A DNA stretch of 64,000 nucleotides from DASSBG01 sp963800395. GTDB taxonomy: Bacteria; Pseudomonadota; Gammaproteobacteria; Xanthomonadales; Rhodanobacteraceae. Where the stretch lies: NCBI GenBank assembly GCA_963800395.1, contig CAWDBD010000014.1, positions 248,001 through 312,000 on the forward strand, in the 5' to 3' direction. The first letter of the stretch is position 1, and every line of letters starts with the position of its first letter. A program made the translations under genes and the position numbers. Positions 8,026 through 17,667 of the stretch are shown in pieces. The notes below the pieces were generated by a model. The model did no database searches, was not told the DNA's origin, and saw only the letters and a program-made list of their open reading frames with translations.

Positions 8026-9675
8026 CTACGGGCTTTCGAAACCGTTGGCAAAGATGATGTCGGCGCCTCTTTCGAAAGCACCGATATCGGGTGCAGCGCC
8101 GATAGTCCGAGTGAACCCTGATCCGCGCTGGTCCACGGTGTTGCTGTTGGCTGTGCCCGCATCAATGGCCGCACTGGACGGCAGGACGGCAGTGGTGAGG
8201 GTAAAGCCTCCGTTGTCCTGCAGCGGTCCGAGTTTCGGGTCACCATCGCTGATGGTATCGCCCGGCGTGGTTGTGTACTTGGTGAGGCCAATCAGGTTGT
8301 GATCGCCGGTAATGGTCGCCGGGGTGGTGCTGTTGCCGCGGATATCCGAGTTCAGGTTTCCGCTCGTGCTGTGGATCAGGAAGTTGCCCGAAACGATGGT
8401 GCTGGACATGCTCACGGCAGTTCCGCTCTTGATCAGTATGCCCGCACCATACTTGTCATCGCCGGCGTTTTTCTCCGTGTTGCCGGTGATGGTGCAATTG
8501 TTGATGGTGCTGGAGTTGCCAAGATAGAGGCCGCCGCCGTACTTCGAACTTGAGGCCAGGGACTTGTTGTTGGCAATGGTGCTTTCGTAGATTCCCGTCG
8601 TGCCAGCGGAGCGGCCCAGCAGCATCGCCGCAGCGGCGTCAGCCTGGTTGCCGTAGACGGTCGAGTTGAACATGGTGGTGTCTCCGGTGATCCACGCACC
8701 ACCGCCCACGTTCAGGCCGACCGAACCGCCACTGACCTTGTTATTGCCGATATTGGCATATTTCGTGTCCAGACCCTGCCCCGAGTAGATGCCGCCGCCA
8801 CGTACAATCGTGCCGCTGGCCGTACTTGCACTGCTGCCGACGACCGAACCGTACTTGATGTTGACGCCACCCTTGGCGTAGATACCACCGCCCAAAGCGC
8901 TACCCGAACTGGCGATGGCGTGGCCGCCGGTAACCACGCTGCCTGAAAGAACCGAGGTGTAGCCTGCACTGTAGATCCCACCACCCTCTGCCTTCCCGCT
9001 GGCGGTATTTTGGGTTGTGCAGTACTTGATCCTGGTGGAGTCGGAAAGCACCACGTTGCCTGCTGAAAAAACGCAACCGCCAGGACTCCGGGTGGTGGAC
9101 GTCGATGAAAATTTGCCGTTTTCGACCGTTACCCCGGACAGGGTCAGCGTGCCGGTGCCGCCATGCACCAGCGGCGTGACAGTGTTCTGGCCGCTGATGT
9201 ACGGATATTTGTGGTTCGGATTGCCCTGGATGGTAAGGTCGTCCGCTGAAGTGACAATCGAGCTTGAGAGGTTGACCGTGCAACTGAGCCCGCTCATGTC
9301 GATGGTGTCGCCGCTGGCAGCAAGGCCGACAGCCGCACGCAGGCTGCCGGAGCCGGTGTTGTTGCAGTTGCTGACCGGTATGGTCACCCCGGTGACGACG
9401 CTGGGCGCCTGGGTGCCCAGCAGGCGCTGCATGGCTGCCTCAGCCATGTCGGCCTGGCGGCCGCTCAGCGTCGGCAGGTGCGTGTTGCCACTGTTCTGTC
9501 CGCTCAGAAGGAGCCAGCGGTGGTTGGCTTCCCGCAGCTTGTCTGCGTTGCCATTGGCCAAGGCCGGGCCGGCCAGGGTCATGGCCATGGTGGCTGCGAG
9601 GCAGGCGGCCAGCGGTCTCTTGCGGAAACGCAGGCAGTGACTGACACCCTGCCCCCCTGTGGATTGACGTGTCAT
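8026..9675 (-). CDS. Secreted right-handed beta-helix protein (paralogue 1)
   Basis: The 549-residue protein starts at 9675, preceded by an AGGGAG ribosome-binding site, and has a signal peptide ending near AGPALA. It carries the segment VSNCNNTGSGSLRAAVGLAA and then many short repeats with GGGIY, TGNT and asparagine ladders, the pattern of parallel beta-helix (pectate-lyase-like, choice-of-anchor Q) proteins. It ends with IDAGT, DQRG, GAAPDIGAFE and a final IFANGFESP. It is the most divergent of the three tandem paralogues, with a different leader. Likely location is extracellular or cell surface; substrate or partner unknown. The C-terminal motif may be a sorting or anchoring signal. Confidence 0.88.
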   Translation of the reverse strand: MTRQSTGGQGVSHCLRFRKRPLAACLAATMAMTLAGPALANGNADKLREANHRWLLLSGQNSGNTHLPTLSGRQADMAEAAMQRLLGTQAPSVVTGVTIPVSNCNNTGSGSLRAAVGLAASGDTIDMSGLSCTVNLSSSIVTSADDLTIQGNPNHKYPYISGQNTVTPLVHGGTGTLTLSGVTVENGKFSSTSTTRSPGGCVFSAGNVVLSDSTRIKYCTTQNTASGKAEGGGIYSAGYTSVLSGSVVTGGHAIASSGSALGGGIYAKGGVNIKYGSVVGSSASTASGTIVRGGGIYSGQGLDTKYANIGNNKVSGGSVGLNVGGGAWITGDTTMFNSTVYGNQADAAAAMLLGRSAGTTGIYESTIANNKSLASSSKYGGGLYLGNSSTINNCTITGNTEKNAGDDKYGAGILIKSGTAVSMSSTIVSGNFLIHSTSGNLNSDIRGNSTTPATITGDHNLIGLTKYTTTPGDTISDGDPKLGPLQDNGGFTLTTAVLPSSAAIDAGTANSNTVDQRGSGFTRTIGAAPDIGAFERGADIIFANGFESP

Positions 9676-9806
9676 GTGCAATTCTCCCTTTGTCCAATGC
9701 ATTGGCGGATCCGGATGAACCCAATCAGGCTCAACGGTATTCGGGACTGCGAAGGGCCATGAGAGCAAGATGATGTTCATGTTCTGTTCATAATTTGAGC
9801 GCAAGC

Positions 9807-9837
9807 AAAAAAAGGCCCGCAGCGTTAGCCGCGGGCC
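9807..9837 (-). terminator. Rho-independent terminator after paralogue 2
   Basis: On the minus strand, GGCCCGC, a ten-base loop and GCGGGCC are followed by seven Ts. It sits just past the stop codon of the gene ending at 9867. Confidence 0.9.
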
Positions 9838-9866
9838 AGCATTGATTGCGTTTGTGGCTTGCGTTT

Positions 9867-11738
9867 CTAGGGATTCTCGAAGCCGTTGGCGAAGATCGTG
9901 TCGCCACCCATCTCATAGGCACCGATATCGGGGGATACGCCCACGGTGCGGGCGTATCCGGTGCCACGCTGGTCCGTGGTAAACCCGTTGGACACGCCTG
10001 TATCGATCGCATCGCTACCCGGCAGGACCGCGTGCGTCCAGGTCAGGCCGCCATTGTCCTGCAACGGCCCGAGACCGGGAGCGCCGGTGACAATGGTGTC
10101 GCCAGGATAGGTGAGCCCGGAAATGCCGATCAGATTGTGATCGCCGCTCAAGGTGGCGTTGCTGCCGCTGTTGGCCGCATCGATGTCCGAGTCCGGCGAG
10201 CTGCTGTCCGATTTCGCTATCTTGTTGTCCGAGATGATCGTGCTGGAAAGATCGACGTTGACATCATGTTTCACCGACAGACCGGCCCCGTACTTCTTGT
10301 CAGCCGGATTGCTCTCGATGTTGCCGGTCACCGTGCTGTTCTTTATCTCGGTGTCATAGCCGGCATAGATTCCGGCGCCGAATCGGGAGTCGGTGGCCGT
10401 GTTGCCCGAAACGGTACTGCTATTGATCACCAGCGCCTGGGTAGCATTAGGGCCCAGCAAGTCCAGGCCGCCGACGACCTGTGCGGTATTGCCGGAAATG
10501 GTGGTGAGCCGAACGCTGGCATCGCCCCGGCTTATGATGCCGCCGCCGAAACTCTCACCGGTGCTTGATCGGGCTTCGTTGTTGCTGATCGTCGTGTACT
10601 TGGTAGCAAGGCCATGGTCGGTCCTGAGGCCACCACCCTGGGCAGAGGATGAACCGGATTCGGCAAGATTGCCGTCGAATACGGCGTATTTGATTGTTGC
10701 AGCACCGCCGGTTTGGGCGCCGCCTCCCGATACAAATGCGCTGACCGCAGTGGCATTGTTGTCATTGACACTGCTGGCACTCTGCACGGTCAGGTCCCCG
10801 GTGGCGTAGATGCCACCGCCGATAGCCGAACCACTGCCGTAGGACTGGGCTGTGTTGCTGTCCACCGTCGACTGGTTGCGGATGATGGTTCCGTTCTGGC
10901 TCCAGATGCCGCCACCCTGGGCACTGCCGGCGCCGTCGGTGAGGGCCTTGTTTGACAGCACTATTGAGCTGTTGTCGACCACGACACCGGCACTGGAATG
11001 GATGCCGCCACCCTGGGCGCCGCCATCGGAGGTGGCGTGCGCGCCGCTGGCGAGGACCGTACTGCCGTCCAGTGTCACCGATCCGTATGCAAACACCCCA
11101 CCGCCTTGAGCGGTTCCGCTGGAGGTGGTTCGTACTTCGCAATCTCCAAGAAAGCTATTGTTTTCCAGCACCACATCACCACTGGAGAACAGGCAGCCAC
11201 CCCGGCCGAATGGGCCGGAACTCGAGAAATAACCGTGTTCCACAGCGAGTGAGTCGAGGGTTAGCGTGCCGGTCCCGGTGTGCACCAGCGGGGTGATGTT
11301 GTTCTGGCCACTGACAATCGGATATTTGCTGTCGGTCTTGCCGAGGAGCGTCAGGTCATCGACCGAAGTGACGATCGAACTGCTCAGGTTGATGTCGCAA
11401 TCGGGCAGTCCGCTCAGGTCGATGGTGTCACCGCTGGCTGCCGAACCGATGGCGTCGCGCAGACTGCCGCTACCGCTGTTGTTGCAGTTGCTCACGGTGA
11501 TGGTCGCTGCAGTACTGCGCGCGGCATGCGGCGCTGGTGCCGAGTGATGCTGGGCGGTGCCGCTGACCGCGCCTCTGATCAGGGTGGTTTGCGGGTCTGC
11601 AAGCTGCGGGGCGGTGTGAAGCTCGGCAGGCGCGGCTGCTGCGGCGCCCCCCATGCCCAGTGCCATGGCCATGGCCAGTCCCCTTGCCAGTGCCGTGCGC
11701 CGGCCCAGGCGGCGGCTCTCAAGATGCTGATTTCCCAT
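9867..11738 (-). CDS. Secreted right-handed beta-helix protein (paralogue 2)
   Basis: The protein has 623 residues. The leader (RRTALARGLAMAMALGMGGA) is a signal peptide with an unusual Met/Ala-rich core and is nearly identical to that of paralogue 3. The body starts with ITVSNCNNSGSGSLRDAIGS and continues as many short strands with SAQGGGI and SGNTA repeats typical of a parallel beta-helix. It ends with VLPGSDAIDTG, TDQRGTGYARTVG, DIGAYE and IFANGFENP. It has its own upstream region, conserved with paralogue 3, so it is probably transcribed independently. The shared leader, upstream block and body point to recent tandem duplication. No catalytic residues can be identified. Confidence 0.88.
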   Translation of the reverse strand: MGNQHLESRRLGRRTALARGLAMAMALGMGGAAAAAPAELHTAPQLADPQTTLIRGAVSGTAQHHSAPAPHAARSTAATITVSNCNNSGSGSLRDAIGSAASGDTIDLSGLPDCDINLSSSIVTSVDDLTLLGKTDSKYPIVSGQNNITPLVHTGTGTLTLDSLAVEHGYFSSSGPFGRGGCLFSSGDVVLENNSFLGDCEVRTTSSGTAQGGGVFAYGSVTLDGSTVLASGAHATSDGGAQGGGIHSSAGVVVDNSSIVLSNKALTDGAGSAQGGGIWSQNGTIIRNQSTVDSNTAQSYGSGSAIGGGIYATGDLTVQSASSVNDNNATAVSAFVSGGGAQTGGAATIKYAVFDGNLAESGSSSAQGGGLRTDHGLATKYTTISNNEARSSTGESFGGGIISRGDASVRLTTISGNTAQVVGGLDLLGPNATQALVINSSTVSGNTATDSRFGAGIYAGYDTEIKNSTVTGNIESNPADKKYGAGLSVKHDVNVDLSSTIISDNKIAKSDSSSPDSDIDAANSGSNATLSGDHNLIGISGLTYPGDTIVTGAPGLGPLQDNGGLTWTHAVLPGSDAIDTGVSNGFTTDQRGTGYARTVGVSPDIGAYEMGGDTIFANGFENP

Positions 11739-11767
11739 TTTTGTACTCCCTTATTAAACGAAACAAG

Positions 11768-11842
11768 TTCATTCAATGTACGGAGCGAATCAGGAAAACC
11801 GGACACAGCCGGGGACAACCTCAAAACGGCTGCGAACGCATG
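11768..11842. repeat. Duplicated upstream block of paralogue 2, including a fossil of the cnoX 3' end
   Basis: This block matches 13684-13757 closely; both contain TTCAATGTACGGAGCGA and a shared CCGG/GGGG stretch. The homology runs past the promoter region into bases 11821-11842 (TCAAAACGGCTGCGAACGCATG). Those align with the last codons and stop of cnoX at 13736-13757 (TCAGAACAGCAGCGTACTCATG). The duplication therefore copied paralogue 3 together with the end of the neighbouring gene. Confidence 0.75.
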
Positions 11843-11875
11843 GGACAGCAGCCACTTGTGTTCCTACCGTCCGGG

Positions 11876-13654
11876 CTAGGGACTCTCGAAGCCGTTGACG
11901 AAGATGCGGTCGTTGCCAAGTTCGAACGCGCCCACGTCGGCGCGTGCACCCACCACCCTGTCGAAGCCGCCGCCGCGCTGGTCGGTCGTGTCGCCGCCGG
12001 CATCGCCGGCATCCACGGCCAGGCTCGAGGGTTTGAGTGCATGGGTCATGGTGGGCCCGCCGTTGTCGGCCAGGGGCTCAAGCCCGGGGTTGTCGCTGAC
12101 GATACTGTTGGGCGGGTAGCTTGGGCCGACGAAGCCGATCAGGTTGACGTCGCCGCTCAAGCTGACATTGCTGCCGCCGTTGGCTGCATTGATGTCGGAT
12201 GGGGTCAGGCTGCCGTTGCCCAGCTTCAAACTGTTTCCGGAAATGATGTTGCTGACAAGATCCACTTGGGTGTTACCTGCTACGGACAGGCCTGCACCGT
12301 AAATGTTGTCGTCGGCATTGCTTTCGATGTTGGCGGTAATGGTGCTGTTGAAGATTTCTCCCGCGTTGCCCATGTAAATACCAGCGCCGAAGTTCGATTC
12401 GGAAGATACATTGCCCGATATGGTGCTCTCCTCGATGCGCAGCGGCTGATTGGCATGTGAGCCGAGCAGATCGATCCCACCAACAAGCTGGGCCGAATTG
12501 CCGGCAACGGTGGAATGGTGCATGTACACATTGCCCTGAGTCCAGACGGCACCTCCGAGACTGCTGCCTTGCGGGGAAGAGGCCTGGTTGTCACTAATGG
12601 AGGAAAAGCCGATTGAAAGCATGCCTGAGCCGAGCTCGATAGCGCCGCCTCGGGCGCTGACGTCAAACGAGTACGCAGTGTTTCCGCTAACCTGCGAGTA
12701 TTTCACATCGGCGCCCGCGCCGGCATGGATGCCGCCGCCGAATGCGCCGCCCCCCACGGAAATGGCCGAATTCTCAAGCAGCTGCGCATTTCCGTGCAGA
12801 TAGGTCCTGCCGTTGCTGCAGATGCCGCCACCCTCGACGCTGCCGCCGCCGTTGGCCTGGGCCTCGTTGTAGGCCACCACGGTGCGGTCGTTCACATCGA
12901 CATCGCCATTCGACCAGATTGCGCCACCACCGGCATCGCCACTGCCGGTGTTCGTTGCATGGTTGCTTAGCACGAGGCTGTTGCTGATCGTCACGCCGTA
13001 GAAGCCGGACACCGCACCGCCTTCGGCCGAGCCCGTGCCATCGTTGACGGCCTGGCAATACTTGAGGGTGGTGTTGTCGATCACCAGCGTGCCGCCTGAG
13101 GCAATGCAGCCGCCGCGTGCAACCGGCGTGCTGGTGGCGGTCCTGCCCTCCACGAAACTCATCCCCGACAATGTCAGCGTGCCGCTGCCGTTGTGCACGA
13201 GAATCGTGTGCTGGTACTGGCCGCTCACGGTCACTTGCGTGGCGTCGGTGGTATCCTGGAGGGTAAGGTCATCCACCGAGGTCACGATCGAACTCTGCAG
13301 ATTGATGGTGCAGTTCGGGAGTCCGCTCAGGTCGACGGTAGCACCGGAGGAGGCGCTGGTGACGGCTTCGCGCAGGCTGCCAGAACCGCTGTCGTCGCAG
13401 TTGCCGACCGTGATGCTTGTTGCTGCGTTGTTGCGCGCTGAATGCGGCGCCGGCGCGGCGCTGTGATGCGCGTTGCCGGTAACCGAACCTCTTATCAATG
13501 CGGTCTGCGGGTGTGCAAGCTGCGGGGTGGCGTGAAGGTCGGCAGGCGCGCCAGCTGCGGCACTCCCCATCCCCAGCGCCATGGCCATGACCAGTCCTCT
13601 CGCGAGCGCCGTTCGCCGGCCCAGGCGTTGGCGCGCAAAATCCTGTTGTCCCAT
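11876..13654 (-). CDS. Secreted right-handed beta-helix protein (paralogue 3)
   Basis: The 592-residue protein has the same leader type as paralogue 2 (RRTALARGLVMAMALGMGSA) and the segment ITVGNCDDSGSGSLREAVTS. A long parallel beta-helix region follows with GGGIHAGAGADVKYSQVSG-like rungs, then AVDAGDAGGDTTDQRGGGFD, ADVGAFE and a final IFVNGFESP. It lies next to cnoX, 81 bases away. The duplicated cnoX fragment upstream of paralogue 2 suggests this copy is the ancestral one. Secretion by Sec is predicted; the function on the cell surface is unknown. Confidence 0.88.
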   Translation of the reverse strand: MGQQDFARQRLGRRTALARGLVMAMALGMGSAAAGAPADLHATPQLAHPQTALIRGSVTGNAHHSAAPAPHSARNNAATSITVGNCDDSGSGSLREAVTSASSGATVDLSGLPNCTINLQSSIVTSVDDLTLQDTTDATQVTVSGQYQHTILVHNGSGTLTLSGMSFVEGRTATSTPVARGGCIASGGTLVIDNTTLKYCQAVNDGTGSAEGGAVSGFYGVTISNSLVLSNHATNTGSGDAGGGAIWSNGDVDVNDRTVVAYNEAQANGGGSVEGGGICSNGRTYLHGNAQLLENSAISVGGGAFGGGIHAGAGADVKYSQVSGNTAYSFDVSARGGAIELGSGMLSIGFSSISDNQASSPQGSSLGGAVWTQGNVYMHHSTVAGNSAQLVGGIDLLGSHANQPLRIEESTISGNVSSESNFGAGIYMGNAGEIFNSTITANIESNADDNIYGAGLSVAGNTQVDLVSNIISGNSLKLGNGSLTPSDINAANGGSNVSLSGDVNLIGFVGPSYPPNSIVSDNPGLEPLADNGGPTMTHALKPSSLAVDAGDAGGDTTDQRGGGFDRVVGARADVGAFELGNDRIFVNGFESP

Positions 13655-13683
13655 GCTTTTGCTCCATCTTGAAACGAAATCAA

Positions 13684-13757
13684 TTCGTTCAATGTACGGA
13701 GCGAGTCCGGGAAACCGGCCACGACTGGGGCAGCCTCAGAACAGCAGCGTACTCATG
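13684..13757. repeat. Upstream block of paralogue 3 (source copy of 11768-11842)
   Basis: This is the leader and promoter region of paralogue 3 plus the final codons of cnoX, matching 11768-11842. It probably contains the minus-strand promoter of paralogue 3, although no unambiguous -35/-10 pair could be assigned. Confidence 0.7.
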
Positions 13758-14632
13758 CGGCGGCGGTAGCGGCCGACCAGTTCGGCATCGTCGAGCATGC
13801 TGAAAGCGGCTACCAGGCGCTTGCGAGCCTGGCCTTCGTTCCAGTCGCGGTCGGCCTCGAGCAAAGCGAGGAACTGCTCCAGCCCGGCCTCGGCATTGCC
13901 TTCCATCAGCAGGCGCACGCCGAGCAGGTCGCGGGCCTCGTGGTCGTTCGGATCCTTGTCCAGACGTGCGCGCAATTCTGCGGCCGGGGGCGCGTCGCCC
14001 AGCGATTCGGCCAGGCCGATCTGGTCGCGGAGGCGCCTGGCGCGCGCATCGGTTTCCAGATTGGCCGGCAGACCAGCCAGTTCCTTTCTGGCCTCGTCAA
14101 GCTGGTCGGCACGCAGCAGTGCCTGCGCCAGATCGAATACTCTGGCCTTGTCGTCCGGGTGCTCGCTCATTTCCTGGCGAATGCGCGTCACTGCCTGTTC
14201 GGGCGGCTCGGGCGGGCCTGGTACAGAAGTATCACCGCCGCCAGCATCGGCACCGATGATGCCGGGTTTCTCCACGTGCTTGTCCAGAAACTCGCGGATC
14301 TCGCCTTCGGTCTTGGCTCCGGCAAAGCCGTCGGCAGCCTGTCCGTCCTTGATCAGCACCACGGTCGGAATCGAGCGCACGCCGAACATGCCGGCCAGGG
14401 CCTGCTCCTTGTCCACGTCAACCTTGGCCAGGATGAAGGCGCCGTTGTACTCGGCAGCCAGCTTCTCCAGTATCGGACCCAGCGACTTGCACGGTCCGCA
14501 CCACTCGGCCCACAAATCGACCAGGACCGGTGTCTTGGTCGAGGCGTGGATGACCTCGGTCTCGAAATTGTCCTGGGTGGCTTCGATAACGAAGGCCGGT
14601 TCGGCATTGGCGGTGGTGTTGCGGCTGTCCAT
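13736..14632 (-). CDS. cnoX: Thioredoxin-like co-chaperone (chaperedoxin, CnoX/YbbN type)
   Basis: The 298-residue protein has an N-terminal thioredoxin fold (about 17-120) with an intact WCGPC active site and the cis-proline motif SIPTVVLI. A C-terminal TPR-like helical domain follows with repeated ALLRADQLDEARKEL-like helices. That two-part layout is the CnoX/YbbN family, which protects proteins from oxidative overload and hands clients to GroEL and DnaK. E. coli CnoX lacks the first catalytic cysteine, whereas this protein keeps both, so it may be redox-active. Start 14632 begins at MDSRNTT; the frame extends upstream but without family features. It is divergent from leuS, separated by about 275 bases with no recognisable leader or attenuator. 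Confidence 0.9.
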   Translation of the reverse strand: MDSRNTTANAEPAFVIEATQDNFETEVIHASTKTPVLVDLWAEWCGPCKSLGPILEKLAAEYNGAFILAKVDVDKEQALAGMFGVRSIPTVVLIKDGQAADGFAGAKTEGEIREFLDKHVEKPGIIGADAGGGDTSVPGPPEPPEQAVTRIRQEMSEHPDDKARVFDLAQALLRADQLDEARKELAGLPANLETDARARRLRDQIGLAESLGDAPPAAELRARLDKDPNDHEARDLLGVRLLMEGNAEAGLEQFLALLEADRDWNEGQARKRLVAAFSMLDDAELVGRYRRRMSTLLF

Positions 14633-14907
14633 GGTGTTCCCTGATTGTTTCGACTCGGTAAGCCTATCTTGTGGCCTGCCCAGCCAAAAGCAAGCCGTGC
14701 AGCCACTTGCGGGCCAAAGGCCTGCGATCGATTGAGGATGGGAAAGAGTGGCCTGGCTGCACCGGGCAGGCTGTGCAGCCGACGCCGCGAGTGCTCTGCC
14801 AGCCCCGGCGAATGGGCGCAGGTGACGGCCCGGGCTCCCGCCACGCTTGGCGCGCATGTTGCACTGCGGTACGCTGCGCTATCGCACCGATTGCCGACTC
14901 ATTGAAC

Positions 14908-17658
14908 ATGACAGACAGCTACGACCCGCATGCGGTGGAACAATCCGCGCAGGACTTCTGGAACCGGACACGCGCCTTCGAGGTAAGCGAGGACGCCACC
15001 CGGCCAAAATACTACTGCCTGTCCATGTTGCCTTATCCGTCCGGTGCGCTGCATGTGGGGCATGTGCGCAACTACACGATAGGCGACGTGATCAGCCGTT
15101 TCCAGCGCGTGCAGGGCAAGAATGTCCTGCAGCCGATCGGCTGGGATGCCTTCGGTCTGCCGGCCGAAAACGCGGCCATCAAGAACAACACCGCGCCGGC
15201 CAAATGGACCCGCGCCAACATCGAGCACATGCGCGGCCAGCTCAAGCGCATGGGTTTTGCCTACGACTGGTCGCGCGAATTCGCCACCTGCGATGCCGAC
15301 TACTACGTGCATGAGCAGCGCATGTTCACGCGGCTGTTCGAGAAAGGCCTGGCCTACCGAAAAAACTCGATCGTCAACTGGGACCCGGTTGACCAGACCG
15401 TGCTGGCCAACGAGCAGGTCATCGACGGACGCGGCTGGCGTACCGGTGCGCTGGTGGAAAAGCGCGAGATCCCGCAGTGGTTTCTCAAGATCACGGACTA
15501 TGCCCAGGAGCTTCTGGACGGTTTGCAGGATCTGGATGGCTGGCCGGATTCGGTCAAGACCATGCAGCGCAACTGGCTGGGGCGGTCCGAGGGTCTGGAG
15601 ATTCGCTTTGATGTGAAGGACAGCGACCAGTCGCTGAGCGTATTCACCACCCGTCCCGATACCCTGATGGGGGTCACCTTCGTCACGGTGGCGCCCGAGC
15701 ATCCATTGGCGCAACGCGCGGCGGCGGACAGTCAGCGGGTTGCCGACTTCATCGCCGAGTGCCAGCACGGTGGCACCACCGAAGCCGAGCTGGAAACGCA
15801 GGAAAAGCGCGGCGTCGATACCGGGCTGAAGGTGATTCATCCGATCACCGGTGAGGAGCTTCCCGTCTGGGTGGGCAATTTTGTGCTGATGGCCTACGGC
15901 ACCGGCGCCGTCATGGCCGTGCCCGGGCACGACGAGCGCGACCATGAATTCGCCCTGGCGCATCTGCTTCCGATCAAGATGGTGATCGTCGATGCGGGCG
16001 TGATCGATGCGCTGCGTGAACTGGAGCATGACCTGAACCATGGCGTTGGCGCCGATCCGATGAGCGATGCACTGCATGGCACCAGTACCGATGCCCATGA
16101 CAGCAGTGCCGCGGTACGTGTTGTCGAGGAATTCGAGCGAGGCGTGATGGAGCGCGCGGCTTTCGTCGAGCATGGCACCCTGGTCAACTCGGGGCCCTTC
16201 GATGGCATGCAGTTCGAGCAGGCTTTTGCCGCGATTGCCGAGCGCCTCGAGAACGAGGGCCGTGCTGTGCGCAAGGTCAACTGGCGCTTGCGCGACTGGG
16301 GTGTCAGCCGGCAGCGCTACTGGGGTTGTCCGATCCCGATCATCCACTGCCCGGACTGCGGTGATGTCGCCGTGCCCGAAGCCGACCTGCCGGTACGTTT
16401 GCCGGAAGATGTGGCTTTTTCCGGGACCCGGTCGCCGCTGAAAAGCGATCCCGAGTGGCGCAAGACCCGTTGTCCGAAATGCGGTCGGGATGCCGAGCGC
16501 GAGACCGATACCTTCGATACTTTCATGGAGTCGAGCTGGTATTACGCGCGCTATACCAGCCCCGGCGCGGCAACCCAGGTCGATGAGCGTGCCAACTACT
16601 GGCTGCCCGTGGATCAGTACATCGGCGGCATCGAGCACGCCATCCTGCATCTGCTCTATTTCCGCTTCTATCACAAGCTCATGCGCGACGCCGGCCTGGT
16701 GCAAAGCGATGAGCCGGCCACCCGGCTTCTGTGCCAGGGCATGGTGATTGCGGAAACGTACTTCCGCGAAGGAGAAGACGGCAGCCGCGACTGGATCAAT
16801 CCGGCCGATGTCGATGTGCAGCGCGACGAGCACGGCCGGGTCACCGGTGCCGTGCTCAGGGCCGACGGCGGCGAGGTCCGGATCGGCGGCATCGAAAAGA
16901 TGTCCAAGTCGAAAAACAACGGTGTCGATCCGCAAGCCATGGTCGACAAGTACGGGGCGGATACCGTGCGCCTGTTCTCGATGTTTGCCGCGCCGCCGGA
17001 TCACTCGCTGGAATGGAACGAGGCCGGTGTCGAAGGCATGGCTCGTTTCGTTCGCCGCCTGTGGCGCGCTGTCGAGGATCACAGTGGCGGCGCCGCGCAT
17101 GGTTCTGTCTTCGGGCAAGCGGGCGCCGCAGGCAAGCAGGCGCAGCCGGAATACACCTCAGCGCAGAAAACCCTGCGCCGCCAGCTTCACGAAACCATCG
17201 CCAAGGTCAGCGATGATTATGAACGTCGCCACAGCTTCAATACCGCGATCGCCGCATTGATGGAACTGCTCAACAACGTCAGCCGCTTTGACGACCACAG
17301 CGACCTCGGCCGCGCGCTGGTGCACCAGGCGCTGGAATCGCTGGTGCTGATGCTCAACCCGATCACTCCGCACCTGAGCCATGCGTTGTGGCAGAAGCTC
17401 GGGCATCCTGAATGCCTGATCGAGGACCAGGCGTGGCCGCAAGTGGACGAGTCGGCGCTGGCGCGCGATACGCTGACGCTGGCGGTACAGGTCAATGGAA
17501 AATTGCGAGCAACCATCGAAGTCGCGGCCGAAGCATCGCGTGAAGACGCCGAGCAAAGCGCGCGTGCCGAACCCGCGGTACAACGCAGTATCGAGGGCAA
17601 GACGGTGCGGAAGGTCATTGTCGTGCCCGGCAAGATCGTCAATATTGTCGCCAACTGA
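14908..17658 (+). CDS. leuS: Leucyl-tRNA synthetase
   Basis: LeuRS charges tRNA-Leu with leucine in the cytoplasm. The class I signatures are present: PYPSGALHVGHVRN (HVGH at 49-52) and KMSKS at 664-668. A CP1 editing domain and zinc-like Cys pairs (CPDCG, CPKCG) are also present. At 916 residues it is longer than E. coli LeuRS (860). Most of the excess is an extra segment of roughly 45 residues at about 369-415, inside the editing domain between the PGHDERD block and LVNSGPF. The start was set at MTDSYDPHAV because this aligns with the family N-terminus. lptE follows nine bases downstream. Confidence 0.97.
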   Translation: MTDSYDPHAVEQSAQDFWNRTRAFEVSEDATRPKYYCLSMLPYPSGALHVGHVRNYTIGDVISRFQRVQGKNVLQPIGWDAFGLPAENAAIKNNTAPAKWTRANIEHMRGQLKRMGFAYDWSREFATCDADYYVHEQRMFTRLFEKGLAYRKNSIVNWDPVDQTVLANEQVIDGRGWRTGALVEKREIPQWFLKITDYAQELLDGLQDLDGWPDSVKTMQRNWLGRSEGLEIRFDVKDSDQSLSVFTTRPDTLMGVTFVTVAPEHPLAQRAAADSQRVADFIAECQHGGTTEAELETQEKRGVDTGLKVIHPITGEELPVWVGNFVLMAYGTGAVMAVPGHDERDHEFALAHLLPIKMVIVDAGVIDALRELEHDLNHGVGADPMSDALHGTSTDAHDSSAAVRVVEEFERGVMERAAFVEHGTLVNSGPFDGMQFEQAFAAIAERLENEGRAVRKVNWRLRDWGVSRQRYWGCPIPIIHCPDCGDVAVPEADLPVRLPEDVAFSGTRSPLKSDPEWRKTRCPKCGRDAERETDTFDTFMESSWYYARYTSPGAATQVDERANYWLPVDQYIGGIEHAILHLLYFRFYHKLMRDAGLVQSDEPATRLLCQGMVIAETYFREGEDGSRDWINPADVDVQRDEHGRVTGAVLRADGGEVRIGGIEKMSKSKNNGVDPQAMVDKYGADTVRLFSMFAAPPDHSLEWNEAGVEGMARFVRRLWRAVEDHSGGAAHGSVFGQAGAAGKQAQPEYTSAQKTLRRQLHETIAKVSDDYERRHSFNTAIAALMELLNNVSRFDDHSDLGRALVHQALESLVLMLNPITPHLSHALWQKLGHPECLIEDQAWPQVDESALARDTLTLAVQVNGKLRATIEVAAEASREDAEQSARAEPAVQRSIEGKTVRKVIVVPGKIVNIVAN

Positions 17659-17667
17659 GGAACTCGA

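Noticed and set aside
14899..17118. 739-residue open frame antisense to leuS
   Set aside because: Shadow of a strongly coding, high-GC gene; no ribosome-binding site or family features.
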